64,000 nt of DNA. It comes from Eubacteriales bacterium (lineage in GTDB: Bacteria; Bacillota; Clostridia; Lachnospirales; Lachnospiraceae). The number at the start of each line of letters is the position of its first letter. Within the stretch, counting starts at the first letter, position 1. This document shows, piece by piece, positions 42,082 to 50,523 of this stretch. Made by a program: the position numbers and the translations under genes. The notes under the pieces were generated by a model. It was given only the letters and a program-made list of their open reading frames with translations, made no database searches and was not told the origin of the DNA. The DNA is taken from NCBI GenBank assembly GCA_030524745.1, contig JAUNGC010000018.1:1-64000 (forward strand), in the 5' to 3' direction.

Positions 42082-42810
42082 TTATAAAAATCCGCCGTCA
42101 ATCGTCAGGATCTGTCCGGTCATATAGGCCGGCGCGCCGGCAAGCTGCAGGGCAAGCGCGGCCACCTCGTCCGTTCGCCCCAGTCTGTCTGCGGGAATTT
42201 CATCGATGAGCGCCTGCATTTCTTCTTCTGAAAAACAGCGGTTCATATCGGTGTCGATGACGCCGCAGGAGATGGCGTTGACACAGATATTGCTGGGAGC
42301 CAGCTCCTTTGCCAGCGCCTTGGTCAGGCTGTTGACTGCGCCTTTGGAAGCGGAGTAGGCGGCTTCCATGGATGCGCCCACATTGCCCCATATGGAAGAA
42401 ATATTGATGATGCGGCCGCTCTTTTCGCGCACCATGAGGGGAATCGCCAGCTTGCAGGTATAGAAGCAGGCGTCCAGGTTAGTTGACATAATGCTGTGCC
42501 ATTCCGCGGGCGTCATATCGGAAAGCAGACCGATATGGGAAATGCCCGCATTGTTAATCAGCACGTCCAGACGGGGAATCTGCTGAAAAAGCGTGCAGAC
42601 CGTTTCATAGTCGCCGATATCTCCGCAGAAGCAGAAGGCGTTAATTTCGTATTTTTCTGATAATTCCCGGCAGTAGGCGCGCAGAAGTGTTTCTGATTTA
42701 ATGCAGGTCAGGTATAAGTCGTAGCCCGCTTCGGCAAAGGCCTGCGCGATCGCTTTTCCGATTCCGCGGGAAGCTCCCGTAATGAGAGCGCTTTTTCGGG
42801 GAAGGGACAT
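42082..42810 (-). CDS. SDR family oxidoreductase (FabG-like; possibly EF-P 5-aminopentanone reductase)
   Basis: 242 aa classical SDR. TGASRGIGKAIA binds NAD(P), LINNAGISHIG gives the NNAG motif, and the catalytic Ser-Tyr-Lys are in NISSIWG and AAYSASKGAV. The ending YMTGQILTIDGGF is FabG-like. ISSIWGNVGAS and KALAKELAPSNICVN resemble the Firmicutes YmfI group that completes the EF-P lysine modification, but no efp gene is nearby, so this is tentative against a fatty-acid or sugar role. Promoter GTGACA (42901-42896), 17 bases, TATAAT (42878-42873) on the minus strand. Confidence 0.85.
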   Translation of the reverse strand: MSLPRKSALITGASRGIGKAIAQAFAEAGYDLYLTCIKSETLLRAYCRELSEKYEINAFCFCGDIGDYETVCTLFQQIPRLDVLINNAGISHIGLLSDMTPAEWHSIMSTNLDACFYTCKLAIPLMVREKSGRIINISSIWGNVGASMEAAYSASKGAVNSLTKALAKELAPSNICVNAISCGVIDTDMNRCFSEEEMQALIDEIPADRLGRTDEVAALALQLAGAPAYMTGQILTIDGGFL

Positions 42811-42872
42811 TTCTGATTTCCTTTCTTCATTGCAAAATACGGTTCTGAGCGGCGCTCCAGACCGTTTTGCTT

Positions 42873-42901
42873 ATTATATCAGTTGAAAGCGCATTTGTCA
42901 C
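42873..42901 (-). promoter_or_regulatory. Promoter of the SDR gene
   Basis: Minus-strand GTGACA, 17-base spacer, TATAAT. Confidence 0.65.
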
Positions 42902-42961
42902 CCGGGGAAGATGCATGAGCATGTCGGCTGATGGTCAGACTAAGGAGTAACGATTCAGCCC

Positions 42962-43005
42962 GGGATTTTTCACCCGGTAATTTTTCACTCAGTAATTTTT
43001 TTCAC
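42962..43005 (+). repeat. Triplicated short repeat in front of trxB
   Basis: Three imperfect copies of a GGTAATTTTTCAC-like unit of about 15 bases run from 42962 to 43005, just upstream of the ribosome binding site. They may have arisen by slippage. Confidence 0.6.
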
Positions 43006-43030
43006 AAAGCAATTGCAGGAGGAATTTGAT

Positions 43031-43948
43031 ATGTATGACTTAATTATAATCGGATCAGGTCCGGCGGGACTGAGCGCGGCTGTTTACGGAAAACGTGCGG
43101 GCTTTCGCACGCTTGTCCTGGAAAAAAATCCGATGAGCGGCGGGCAGGTGTTAAACACCTATGAAGTGGACAACTATTTGGGAATGCCCGGCATGAACGG
43201 TTTTGATATGGGAATGCAGTTTAGGGAGCATGCGGACAGAATGGGCGCCGAATTTGAGGAAGCGGATGTAACGGGAATCGCGGTGGAAGGCGATAAACGG
43301 ATTGTGAAAACACGGCAGCGTGATTTTGAGGCAAAAGCGATTATCATTGCGACCGGCGCCGCGCATAGAAAACTTGAGGTACCGGGAGAAGAGAGACTGG
43401 CAGGCAGGGGGATTTCTTATTGCGCAACCTGTGACGGCGCTTTTTTCCGGAATAAAACGGCAGCGGTGATCGGCGGCGGAGACGTGGCTGTGGAGGATGC
43501 GATTTTTCTGGCAAGGGTCTGCGAGAAGGTATATGTCGTTCACAGAAGAGAGGAACTGAGAGCGGCGAGGATTCTGCAGGAAAGGCTTTTTGAACTGCCG
43601 AATGTGGAACTGGTGTGGAACAGCACCGTAAATGAGATTCTGGGAAATGAGCAGGTGTCGGGAATTTCCATTCATAATCGAAAGGATGGACAGGATCGGA
43701 CGCTTTCGGTGGACGGCGTATTTATTGCGGTTGGCATTGTGCCGAACGCGGAAGTTTTTCTTGACGTGGTGGATGCGGATCAGGGAGGTTACCTGGCAGC
43801 GGGAGAGGACTGCGCCACAAGCGTTCCCGGCGTTTTTGCGGCGGGGGATGTGCGGACCAAAAAGCTGCGTCAGATCGTAACCGCGGTGGCGGACGGCGCC
43901 AATGCGGTGGCATCTGTACAGGAATACAATAACTTATCCAATCATTAA
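43031..43948 (+). CDS. trxB: Thioredoxin-disulfide reductase (TrxB)
   Basis: 305 aa from ATG 43031 after CAGGAGGAA. GSGPAGLSAAVYGKRAG binds FAD, SYCATCDGAFF has the redox-active pair Cys131/Cys134, GGGDVAVEDAIFLA binds NADPH, and GVFAAGDVRTK is the C-terminal FAD site. It passes electrons from NADPH to thioredoxin in the cytoplasm. Length is typical (300-320 aa). No thioredoxin gene lies beside it in this window. Confidence 0.94.
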   Translation: MYDLIIIGSGPAGLSAAVYGKRAGFRTLVLEKNPMSGGQVLNTYEVDNYLGMPGMNGFDMGMQFREHADRMGAEFEEADVTGIAVEGDKRIVKTRQRDFEAKAIIIATGAAHRKLEVPGEERLAGRGISYCATCDGAFFRNKTAAVIGGGDVAVEDAIFLARVCEKVYVVHRREELRAARILQERLFELPNVELVWNSTVNEILGNEQVSGISIHNRKDGQDRTLSVDGVFIAVGIVPNAEVFLDVVDADQGGYLAAGEDCATSVPGVFAAGDVRTKKLRQIVTAVADGANAVASVQEYNNLSNH

Positions 43949-44070
43949 GTTCCGTGTAATAATTTCGAAGTGACAAATTTGGGACGGTAAATTTGTGTAA
44001 TGTGACGAAAGGTTACAGAATAGTCATAAATTGTACACAAAAAATGGCAGTATTTTCCGTGTATGCGCGA

Positions 44071-44099
44071 TTGACAAAACGGCGTATCGATGGTATAGT
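44071..44099 (+). promoter_or_regulatory. Promoter of the SH3/NlpC-P60 gene
   Basis: TTGACA at 44071-44076, 17 bases, TATAGT at 44094-44099. Confidence 0.75.
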
Positions 44100-44119
44100 T
44101 ATTTCTGGATTTAATAATT

Positions 44120-44172
44120 TTGTAACAAATGTAACAGTTCGGGCAACTAAGCTGTTACAATATACGTAACAA
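44120..44172 (+). promoter_or_regulatory. Leader with repeated TGTAACA motifs and a hairpin
   Basis: TGTAACA-type heptamers occur at 44121 and 44130, inverted (TGTTACA) at 44153, and again as CGTAACA at 44165. TGTAACAG (44130-44137) pairs with CTGTTACA (44152-44159) around a 14-base loop. They lie in the untranslated leader. The repeats recall WalR-type sites, but the spacing does not match the known 11-base period. Confidence 0.5.
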
Positions 44173-44202
44173 ATGACAGAGATTTCATACTTGGGGAAAT
44201 AT

Positions 44203-45630
44203 ATGAAACACAAATTTACGAAAGTGACCATAGGGGCCGTTGTAGCAGCGATGTTGATTTCCGGCAGCGGACTTTCCGCAGAAGCGGCGGGCGTGAAGCT
44301 GTCGCTTCCGGCAGCAGGACTGGGATTGACGTTCGGCGACGGCGCTCCGATTTCTCAGGTCCGCGATGAAGTGAACCAGAAGAAGCAGAGCGGTTCTGTA
44401 TCGGGAAATGACGGACAAAAGACAGGGACGGTAACAGAGACGGAAACGCAGACTTCATCCATCAAGGAGACGGAAGCGGCGGAAACGGAGACAGCAGTTT
44501 CTGAGAGCGCAGTTCAGCCGGAGAACAATGCTGAGACGCAGGAAAAGGAAATTGTGGAAGCGGTGGAACCTGTGATCAAGCAACCGGAGACCAGCATTTC
44601 CGATGAAGAACTGGAGGAAGAAGAAGAGAAAGAAACGCTTATTATTGCGCAGGTTAACGATTATGTGAATATCCGCGACATTCCTTCTACGGATGGTGAG
44701 ATCGTAGGCAAGTTATACAATAATTCTGTCGGCGTGCTCATTTCTGTGGAAGACGACTGGTACAAGATGAAGTCCGGCAACGTGGAAGGATATGTGAAAG
44801 CGGAGTATTTTGAAACGGGCGACGAGGCGAAGCGGATTGCTGACGAAGTGGGAGACAGGATTGCAACTGTTAATACAGAGACGCTGAAAGTCAGAAGTGA
44901 TGCGAGCCTGGACGCATCCGTTCTGGGACTGGTGCCCGGCGGAGAAGAACTGACGGTTCTGGAAGAAGAGAACGGATTTGTAAAGGTAAGCATTGAAGAA
45001 GGCGACGGCTGGGTTTCCATGGATTATGTTATTCTGGAAACAGAATATGTGACGGCCGAATCCGTAGAGGAAGAGCGGGCGAGATTAGAGGAAGAAAGAC
45101 TGGCGAAAGAAGAGGCCAGAAAAGCGGCTGAGGCAGCGGAAAAGAAACTTCGGGAAGAAGAGCAGAAGAAAGCGGAAGAGCAGCGGGCGCAGGAGGAAGC
45201 GGCGCAGAGCGCGGCAGAGGACGGACAGCAGGCAGAATCACAGGCGGCGTCTGAGACACCTGCACCTGCGGTAACCGGCAATTCCAGTCTTGGCGCGGCC
45301 GTAGCCAATTATGCGGTACAGTTTGTCGGAAATCCGTATGTATATGGCGGAACCAGTCTGACAAACGGCGCGGATTGTTCTGGTTTTGTTATGAGCGTCT
45401 ATAAGAATTTTGGAGTATCTTTGCCTCATTCGTCTTCTGCGGACAGGCGTGTGGGATATGCGGTAGGAAGTCTTGCGGAGGCGCAACCGGGAGATTTGAT
45501 TTGCTATTCCGGTCATGTGGCGATTTATATCGGCGGCGGACAGATCGTACATGCGAGTACGGCGGCGACGGGCATCAAGATATCCAATGCGAATTACAGA
45601 TCCATTCTGGCGATCAGAAGAATTTTCTGA
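44203..45630 (+). CDS. Secreted SH3-domain NlpC/P60 peptidoglycan hydrolase
   Basis: 475 aa from ATG 44203 (GGGGAAA upstream). Signal peptide (VTIGAVVAAMLISGSG, cleavage near AEA), a Thr/Glu-rich region, two bacterial SH3 domains (about 148-205 with DYVNIRDIPS, 220-285 with TLKVRSDASL), a Glu/Ala/Lys-rich coiled coil (290-345), and a C-terminal NlpC/P60 domain with Cys392 in GADCSGFV and the His in SGHVAIYIGG, then HAS near 455. It likely cuts the D-Glu/mDAP-type peptide stem bond in cell separation or growth. Promoter region has cell-wall-regulon-like repeats. Confidence 0.92.
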   Translation: MKHKFTKVTIGAVVAAMLISGSGLSAEAAGVKLSLPAAGLGLTFGDGAPISQVRDEVNQKKQSGSVSGNDGQKTGTVTETETQTSSIKETEAAETETAVSESAVQPENNAETQEKEIVEAVEPVIKQPETSISDEELEEEEEKETLIIAQVNDYVNIRDIPSTDGEIVGKLYNNSVGVLISVEDDWYKMKSGNVEGYVKAEYFETGDEAKRIADEVGDRIATVNTETLKVRSDASLDASVLGLVPGGEELTVLEEENGFVKVSIEEGDGWVSMDYVILETEYVTAESVEEERARLEEERLAKEEARKAAEAAEKKLREEEQKKAEEQRAQEEAAQSAAEDGQQAESQAASETPAPAVTGNSSLGAAVANYAVQFVGNPYVYGGTSLTNGADCSGFVMSVYKNFGVSLPHSSSADRRVGYAVGSLAEAQPGDLICYSGHVAIYIGGGQIVHASTAATGIKISNANYRSILAIRRIF

Positions 45631-45678
45631 GAGCCGCAAAAACGAAGCGCTGCGGCGTTGGAGGAAAAACAGAAAGAC

Positions 45679-45721
45679 AGGTATCTCGGAGCGGTATGAG
45701 CGGCTCTGAGATACCTTTTTT
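45679..45721 (+). terminator. Terminator of the NlpC/P60 gene
   Basis: AGGTATCTC at 45679-45687 and GAGATACCT at 45708-45716 pair, continued by GGAGC/GCTCT inside, then a run of T. Confidence 0.9.
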
Positions 45722-45896
45722 GTAACAGCAGATCGGTCGGAAAACGCAGCTTCAATTGTAAGAAGAAATGCGGAGGTTGTCCATTAATTGTCGGACATTG
45801 GGCTTGGGGAAAAGAGGAAGGAAAAAATCATACATTTGTAAAAATGCACAATAAATGTAAAAAACGGATGGAAAAGGTGAAAAATCGTCAATAAAG

Positions 45897-45967
45897 TTAT
45901 CCACATATGAAAAGGCGATATTGACGGGGATTTTGAGTTATACACGAAGTTATACACATTATCCACA
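45897..45967 (+). promoter_or_regulatory. DnaA-box cluster
   Basis: Four same-strand boxes: TTATCCACA at 45897-45905, TTATACACG at 45938-45946 (one change), TTATACACA at 45950-45958 and TTATCCACA at 45959-45967. The last two are directly adjacent. The region 45730-46165 has no gene and is very AT-rich. Confidence 0.8.
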
Positions 45968-46053
45968 TCCGAAAAGAGGAAGAGGAAAAGGGAGAACAAC
46001 AAACAATTGTTTTGTGAGGTTGTACTAAAAATGAAAATAATAAACTAAAAAAT

Positions 46054-46087
46054 GATAATTTATAATTATCAGAAAATTCTGATAATT
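46054..46087 (+). repeat. AT-rich inverted repeats beside the DnaA boxes
   Basis: AATTATCAGAA at 46064-46074 pairs perfectly with TTCTGATAATT at 46077-46087 around two bases. GATAATT (46054-46060) pairs with AATTATC (46064-46070), so alternative stems compete for the same arm. Confidence 0.75.
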
Positions 46088-46108
46088 GAGCAAAAGATTC
46101 AGAAAACA

Positions 46109-46137
46109 TTGCTTCAAAGTGCGCATTATGCTATAAT
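46109..46137 (+). promoter_or_regulatory. hpf promoter
   Basis: TTGCTT at 46109-46114, 17 bases, TATAAT at 46132-46137. Confidence 0.7.
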
Positions 46138-46209
46138 CAATTAAGGGAAATTGTCTCGGACAGTTTGATATATTTCCCTAATCTATGGAACAGAAGGGAT
46201 GATGATAGT

Positions 46210-46737
46210 ATGAAGATTATTATCAGCGGAAAGAACATCGATGTTACCCCCGGATTGCGCAGTGCGGTAGAATCCAAGATTGGAAAGCTGGAGAAGTATT
46301 TTGCTGCAGATATTGTCGTATATGTAACATTGAGTGTGGAGAAGGACAGACAGAAGATAGAAGTGACGATTCCGGTAAAAGGAAATATCATCCGCTCTGA
46401 GCAGACAAGCAATGATATGTATGTTTCCATCGATCTGGTAGAGGAAATTATTGAAAGACAGCTTAGAAAATATAAGACAAAGCTGATCGCGCAGCACCAG
46501 TCCGGCGGCAGCTTCCAGCAGTCTTATATGGAGAATGATTATGAAGAGGACGAGGAAGTGAAGATTGTCAGGGTCAAGAAGTTTGACATCAAGCCGATGT
46601 ATCCGGAAGACGCCTGCGTGCAGATGGAACTGCTCGGACACAATTTCTTCGTTTTCTGCAATGCGGAAACCGATCAGGTGAATGTGGTTTACAAGAGAAA
46701 AGGGGACACTTACGGTTTGATTGAACCGGAAACTTGA
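46210..46737 (+). CDS. hpf: Ribosome hibernation-promoting factor, long form
   Basis: 175 aa from ATG 46210. The N-terminal beta-alpha-beta domain (MKIIISGKNIDVTPGLRSAV, KDRQKIEVTIPV, DMYVSIDLVEEIIERQL) binds the 30S decoding centre. A flexible acidic linker (about 105-118) leads to the C-terminal dimerisation domain (VRVKKFDIKPMYPEDACVQM, FNAETDQVNVVYKRK-like ending). The long form makes 100S ribosome dimers in stationary phase. It has a sigma-A promoter and its own terminator. Confidence 0.94.
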   Translation: MKIIISGKNIDVTPGLRSAVESKIGKLEKYFAADIVVYVTLSVEKDRQKIEVTIPVKGNIIRSEQTSNDMYVSIDLVEEIIERQLRKYKTKLIAQHQSGGSFQQSYMENDYEEDEEVKIVRVKKFDIKPMYPEDACVQMELLGHNFFVFCNAETDQVNVVYKRKGDTYGLIEPET

Positions 46738-46756
46738 AGTATCATCATAAAATGGA

Positions 46757-46784
46757 AGGGCATCCGGCGGGATGCTCTTTTTTT
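46757..46784 (+). terminator. hpf terminator
   Basis: AGGGCATCC at 46757-46765 pairs with GGATGCTCT at 46770-46778 (one G-U) around GGCG, followed by seven T. Confidence 0.9.
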
Positions 46785-46905
46785 GGAAGGATGTTCTGGA
46801 AAAAAATACTTTGTCATAGAATGAAAAAAACAGGCAAATTTTCCTTTTGCGTCCCGGCCGGTCGCATCGGCAGGCTCCGGGAACGGTGGAAATGCGGGCG
46901 GTTTT

Positions 46906-48057
46906 ATGCGTTCAGGAAAGTATTTTGCAGCGATTTTGATTGAACTTTTGCTGATTGCCATACTGGCAGGCGGTTATCTGGCGGATAAAAGGGAGCCGGA
47001 GGCGGTTTCGGGAAATATAAAAATTGCGGAACGAAATACGGAAGAAGGGAAAGAAGATTATATCAAGTGGGTGGATTTCACCGTACCCTGCGAGGCGCTG
47101 GACTTTGCTTATGAGACCGATGTGAAAGCGCATGAGGCGGGAACCAGCCTGGATTGGGTTTCGCTGCTCGCATATACGGCCTCGAAATGGGGCGGAGAGT
47201 TCGGGAAAAAGGCCATGAAGGAAATGGAAAATATGGCGTCGGAGGCGATGGAGAAGGCGGATGCGGCGCATACGGCCACGGATGTGATAGACGAGGCGGG
47301 GGCCGATCTGAAATATTATCCTTACTATAAAGAAGCCTATGGAGCCATTCTTTCCGGCATGGTCGGTTCTTACGAAGCACAACTGGCAGACGAAGACGGC
47401 AATGTGGACTGGCACAGCGTATACGGCCTGAAGGCGTACTCGCCCATTGCCAGGGGATTTGACTATTCGGATTATGATGATTTCGGCGCTTCCCGCAGCT
47501 ATGGCTATGCAAGGCCCCATCTGGGACATGACATGATGGGGCAGGTGGGTACGCCGATCATCGCAATCGAGTCGGGCTATGTGGAGGTCCTGGGATGGAA
47601 TCAGTACGGCGGCTGGCGCATCGGCATCCGCAGCTTCGATAAAAAGCGGTATTATTACTATGCCCATCTGCGGCAAAACTACCCTTACCAGGAGGATTTG
47701 GAAGAGGGGAGCGTGGTGACGGCCGGGCAGGTGATCGGTTATATGGGACATACCGGTTACAGCACGCAGGAAAACGTGAACAATATCCAGACGACGCATC
47801 TGCACTGGGGGCTGGAACTCATTTTTGACGAATCCCAGAAGGAATCGGACAATGAGATCTGGATCGACTGCTATCAGCTCAGCCAGTTTCTGAGAAAACA
47901 CAGAAGCAGCGTGGAAAAGGTGCAGGGCACGAAAGAATGGCGGCGGGTGCTGCAAATCAAAGATCCTGCGGTGGAGGCCTATCAGAAGGAGAAGGCGGAA
48001 GCTGAAAATTCATCCGCAAAAGTCTTGTTATTATCCGCCGTTCCGCTTATAATATAA
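46906..48057 (+). CDS. M23 family metallopeptidase, membrane-anchored
   Basis: 383 aa. One N-terminal membrane helix (about 6-26) without a lipobox, a helical middle region, and a lysostaphin-type M23 domain. Zinc ligands are His205/Asp209 in HLGHDMMG and His300 in HLHWGLEL, with His298 two residues before. PIIAIESGYVEVLGWN and GQVIGYMGHTGY fit the LytM fold. It probably cuts peptide cross-links at the cell surface, or serves in sporulation or division. The ATG at 46906 has only GGAAC upstream, so the ribosome binding site is weak. Confidence 0.87.
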   Translation: MRSGKYFAAILIELLLIAILAGGYLADKREPEAVSGNIKIAERNTEEGKEDYIKWVDFTVPCEALDFAYETDVKAHEAGTSLDWVSLLAYTASKWGGEFGKKAMKEMENMASEAMEKADAAHTATDVIDEAGADLKYYPYYKEAYGAILSGMVGSYEAQLADEDGNVDWHSVYGLKAYSPIARGFDYSDYDDFGASRSYGYARPHLGHDMMGQVGTPIIAIESGYVEVLGWNQYGGWRIGIRSFDKKRYYYYAHLRQNYPYQEDLEEGSVVTAGQVIGYMGHTGYSTQENVNNIQTTHLHWGLELIFDESQKESDNEIWIDCYQLSQFLRKHRSSVEKVQGTKEWRRVLQIKDPAVEAYQKEKAEAENSSAKVLLLSAVPLII

Positions 48058-48102
48058 TGTCAGGTCAGAGGAATTGCCGCCGCCTGAAAAGGAGGAATGA
48101 TC

Positions 48103-48162
48103 GTGCTTTGGAATCTCTGGCCGGCCACCAATAAAAGAGAGGGACAGGAAGCTTTTCCTTGA
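48103..48162 (+). CDS. Short ORF with strong Shine-Dalgarno, possible leader peptide
   Basis: GTG at 48103 sits 6-7 bases after AAGGAGGA and opens a 19-residue frame (LWNLWPATNKREGQEAFP after the start) that ends 7 bases before the next ATG. A second in-frame ATG at 48097 is too close to the Shine-Dalgarno. The next gene has no Shine-Dalgarno of its own nearby, so this ORF may couple its translation. Coding status is unproven. Confidence 0.45.
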   Translation: MLWNLWPATNKREGQEAFP

Positions 48163-48169
48163 AAAAAAT

Positions 48170-48958
48170 ATGAATATAGAAGTGGATGGATATAATATCT
48201 GTTATAAAATTACCGGGACCGGCGACAAAACGGTCGTTATGCTGCAGGGCTGGGGAACGGATCTTGGCGTGTATGATTCCGTGGCGGATTCGATCAATCA
48301 GGAGTATCGGTTTGTGCAGTTCGACTTTCCGGGATTCGGGGGAAGCGACGAGCCGAAGGAAGGATGGAATGTGGATGCGTACGCCGATTTTTTCTGCAAA
48401 TTTATGCAGGCATTACAGATCGATAAGGCGGCGTTAATCGGACATTCTTACGGCGGCAGGGTGATTATTAAACTCGCTGCCAGGGAGAATATTCCTTTTG
48501 AGATTACGAATATTGTGCTGATCGACAGCGCCGGTATCGTACCGGAAAAATCCTTCCGGCAGAAGATGAAGATCAGGCGTTACAAAGCGCTGAAGAAAGT
48601 CTTGAATCTGAAAGTTATTTATGCTCTTTTTCCGGAACTCATTGATGACTGGAGAAGCAGACAGGGCTCTGCGGACTACAGAAATGCAACGCCCGTCATG
48701 CGTCAGTGCCTGGTCATGGCGGTGAATGAGGATTTGACGGAACTTCTCCCCAGGATCAGGCAGGATACGCTCCTTATCTGGGGCGACAAGGACAGGGACA
48801 CGCCTATCGGCGACGCCAAAATTATGGAAGAGAAAATACCCAATGCCGGGCTGGCAGTGCTGTCCGGCGCAGGACACTTTTCTTTTCTGGAGCAGCCCGC
48901 AATCTTTCAAAGCATTATGAGATCATATTTTCAGATTGGAGTAAATAATGTTCATTAG
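48170..48958 (+). CDS. Alpha/beta hydrolase
   Basis: 262 aa. Oxyanion region LQGWGTDLGVY, nucleophile elbow GHSYGG (Ser93), acid in IWGDKDRDTP and His in GAGHFSFLEQP. No signal peptide. It lacks a Shine-Dalgarno: the nearest purine stretch (GGACAGGAAG) is about 18 bases upstream, inside the preceding short ORF. It overlaps the MurF-like gene by 11 bases. Its presence in a peptidoglycan precursor operon is odd. An esterase or depsipeptide-handling role is possible, but this is inference only. Confidence 0.85.
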   Translation: MNIEVDGYNICYKITGTGDKTVVMLQGWGTDLGVYDSVADSINQEYRFVQFDFPGFGGSDEPKEGWNVDAYADFFCKFMQALQIDKAALIGHSYGGRVIIKLAARENIPFEITNIVLIDSAGIVPEKSFRQKMKIRRYKALKKVLNLKVIYALFPELIDDWRSRQGSADYRNATPVMRQCLVMAVNEDLTELLPRIRQDTLLIWGDKDRDTPIGDAKIMEEKIPNAGLAVLSGAGHFSFLEQPAIFQSIMRSYFQIGVNNVH

Positions 48959-50510
48959 AACCCTGATCACGGCAGCGCTGTCAGTTCCGGCATTTTATCT
49001 GACCATGCGTTATAACATGCATATGTTTCAGCTCAATGGATATAAAAACAGGGAACATATCAATTGGCTGAAGAAGAATATAAGACAGCAATGGCTTTTG
49101 ATTGCCGGTATTGTGATTGGCCTTGTAAGGTGCGCGGCGCCATGTCTGGCGCTGGATATTATCTGTTACCTGACCCTGGCGCTCATTATCCTTGTCTATC
49201 GCGCCATGAAGCGGCTCAATACGAAGAAGAAGCTGGTGTATACCGCCCGTGTAAAAAGAATGATTGCCGCTATTTTGATTGTGACGGCGGTGATCGCAGC
49301 CGCTGTTGGCGTATTTGCCGGCGTCCGCCGTTTGTCCGGCGTATTTCTGATTTTGGTATCGGCGCAGTTTTTTATGAATCTGATTTCCAATACGATCAAC
49401 CGCCCTGTGGAAAGCGGGATCAACCGGCATTATGTGAATGACGCGAAGCGAAGACTGAAGGAAACGCCGGGATTGAAGATCATCGGGATAACCGGCAGCT
49501 ATGGAAAAACCAGCGTAAAATTTTACCTGCAGACACTGCTTCAGGGAAAGTATCATGTTCTGGTCACGCCGGAAAGTTACAATACGCCGATGGGGGTCGT
49601 CCGCACGATCAGGGAATCTTTAAAACCGACGCATGAGATTTTTGTATGTGAAATGGGCGCAAGACATGTGGGAGACATTAAGGAGATCTGTGATATCGTT
49701 CATCCGGATCATGGAGTGATAACGTCGATCGGACCGCAGCATCTGGAAACCTTTTTCAATATGGACAATATAAAAAATACCAAGTTTGAACTGGCGGATG
49801 CGCTGCCGGAAGGCGGTATGCTGTTTTTGAACGGGGATAACGAATTTATACAGGAAAAGGCCATTTCGTATGAAAATAAGATTTTCTACTATTCTGAAAA
49901 AGAAGGAGAAGGGTACTGCGCAGGAGACATATCCGTCTCGCAGTTGGGAACGGAATTTACCGTTACGGCCCCCGGCGGAGAAAAGCAGCGTTTTCAGATG
50001 AAGCTGATCGGCGCGCACAATGTGATCAATGTTGTGGGAGCGATTGCGGTGGCTCATAAGATGGGAATTGCGCTGAAGGATTTAAAAATTCCGGTCCGCA
50101 GAATACAGCCGGTTGCGCACCGGATGCAGATGAGGGAGCACGGACTGGTGACCGTGATCGACGATGCCTATAATTCAAATCCGGTCGGATCCAAAGCGGC
50201 AGTGGAAACGCTGGCGATGTTCGACGGGATCCGTATCCTGGTAACGCCGGGAATGGTGGAATTGGGGGAAAAGGAGGCGGAATATAATTATAAATTCGGA
50301 ACATATGCGGCGGACTGCTGCGATTATATTCTCCTGGTGGGAAGAAAGCACACGGAGCCGATCAGGGAGGGCGCGTTAAGCAGGGGATTTCCCAAAGAGA
50401 GATGCCTGGCTTATGACAAGCTTGAAGAAGCCATGTCGTATGCTTATGCGATTAAGGGCCCGGGACATAAATATATTTTGCTGGAAAACGATCTTCCAGA
50501 TAATTATTAG
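48948..50510 (+). CDS. Mur ligase family protein (MurF-like) with N-terminal membrane helices
   Basis: 520 aa. Four hydrophobic segments occupy about residues 1-150, an addition absent from ordinary MurF. Then comes a Mur ligase core: P-loop GITGSYGKTS (181-189), ESYNTPMGVVRTI, EMGARHVGDIKEICDIVHP, NGDN and the C-terminal domain IDDAYNSNPVGSKAAVE. The last is the MurF-type signature for joining D-Ala-D-Ala (or another dipeptide) to a UDP-MurNAc-peptide. The next gene is a Ddl-like ligase, so it probably uses that dipeptide at the membrane (inference). Confidence 0.85.
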   Translation: MFIRTLITAALSVPAFYLTMRYNMHMFQLNGYKNREHINWLKKNIRQQWLLIAGIVIGLVRCAAPCLALDIICYLTLALIILVYRAMKRLNTKKKLVYTARVKRMIAAILIVTAVIAAAVGVFAGVRRLSGVFLILVSAQFFMNLISNTINRPVESGINRHYVNDAKRRLKETPGLKIIGITGSYGKTSVKFYLQTLLQGKYHVLVTPESYNTPMGVVRTIRESLKPTHEIFVCEMGARHVGDIKEICDIVHPDHGVITSIGPQHLETFFNMDNIKNTKFELADALPEGGMLFLNGDNEFIQEKAISYENKIFYYSEKEGEGYCAGDISVSQLGTEFTVTAPGGEKQRFQMKLIGAHNVINVVGAIAVAHKMGIALKDLKIPVRRIQPVAHRMQMREHGLVTVIDDAYNSNPVGSKAAVETLAMFDGIRILVTPGMVELGEKEAEYNYKFGTYAADCCDYILLVGRKHTEPIREGALSRGFPKERCLAYDKLEEAMSYAYAIKGPGHKYILLENDLPDNY

Positions 50511-50523
50511 GAGGCGACAAACA

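Noticed and set aside
45730-46165. Chromosomal origin oriC
   Set aside because: DnaA boxes and AT-rich DNA are there, but dnaA, dnaN and rpmH are not. Kept as a DnaA-box cluster only.
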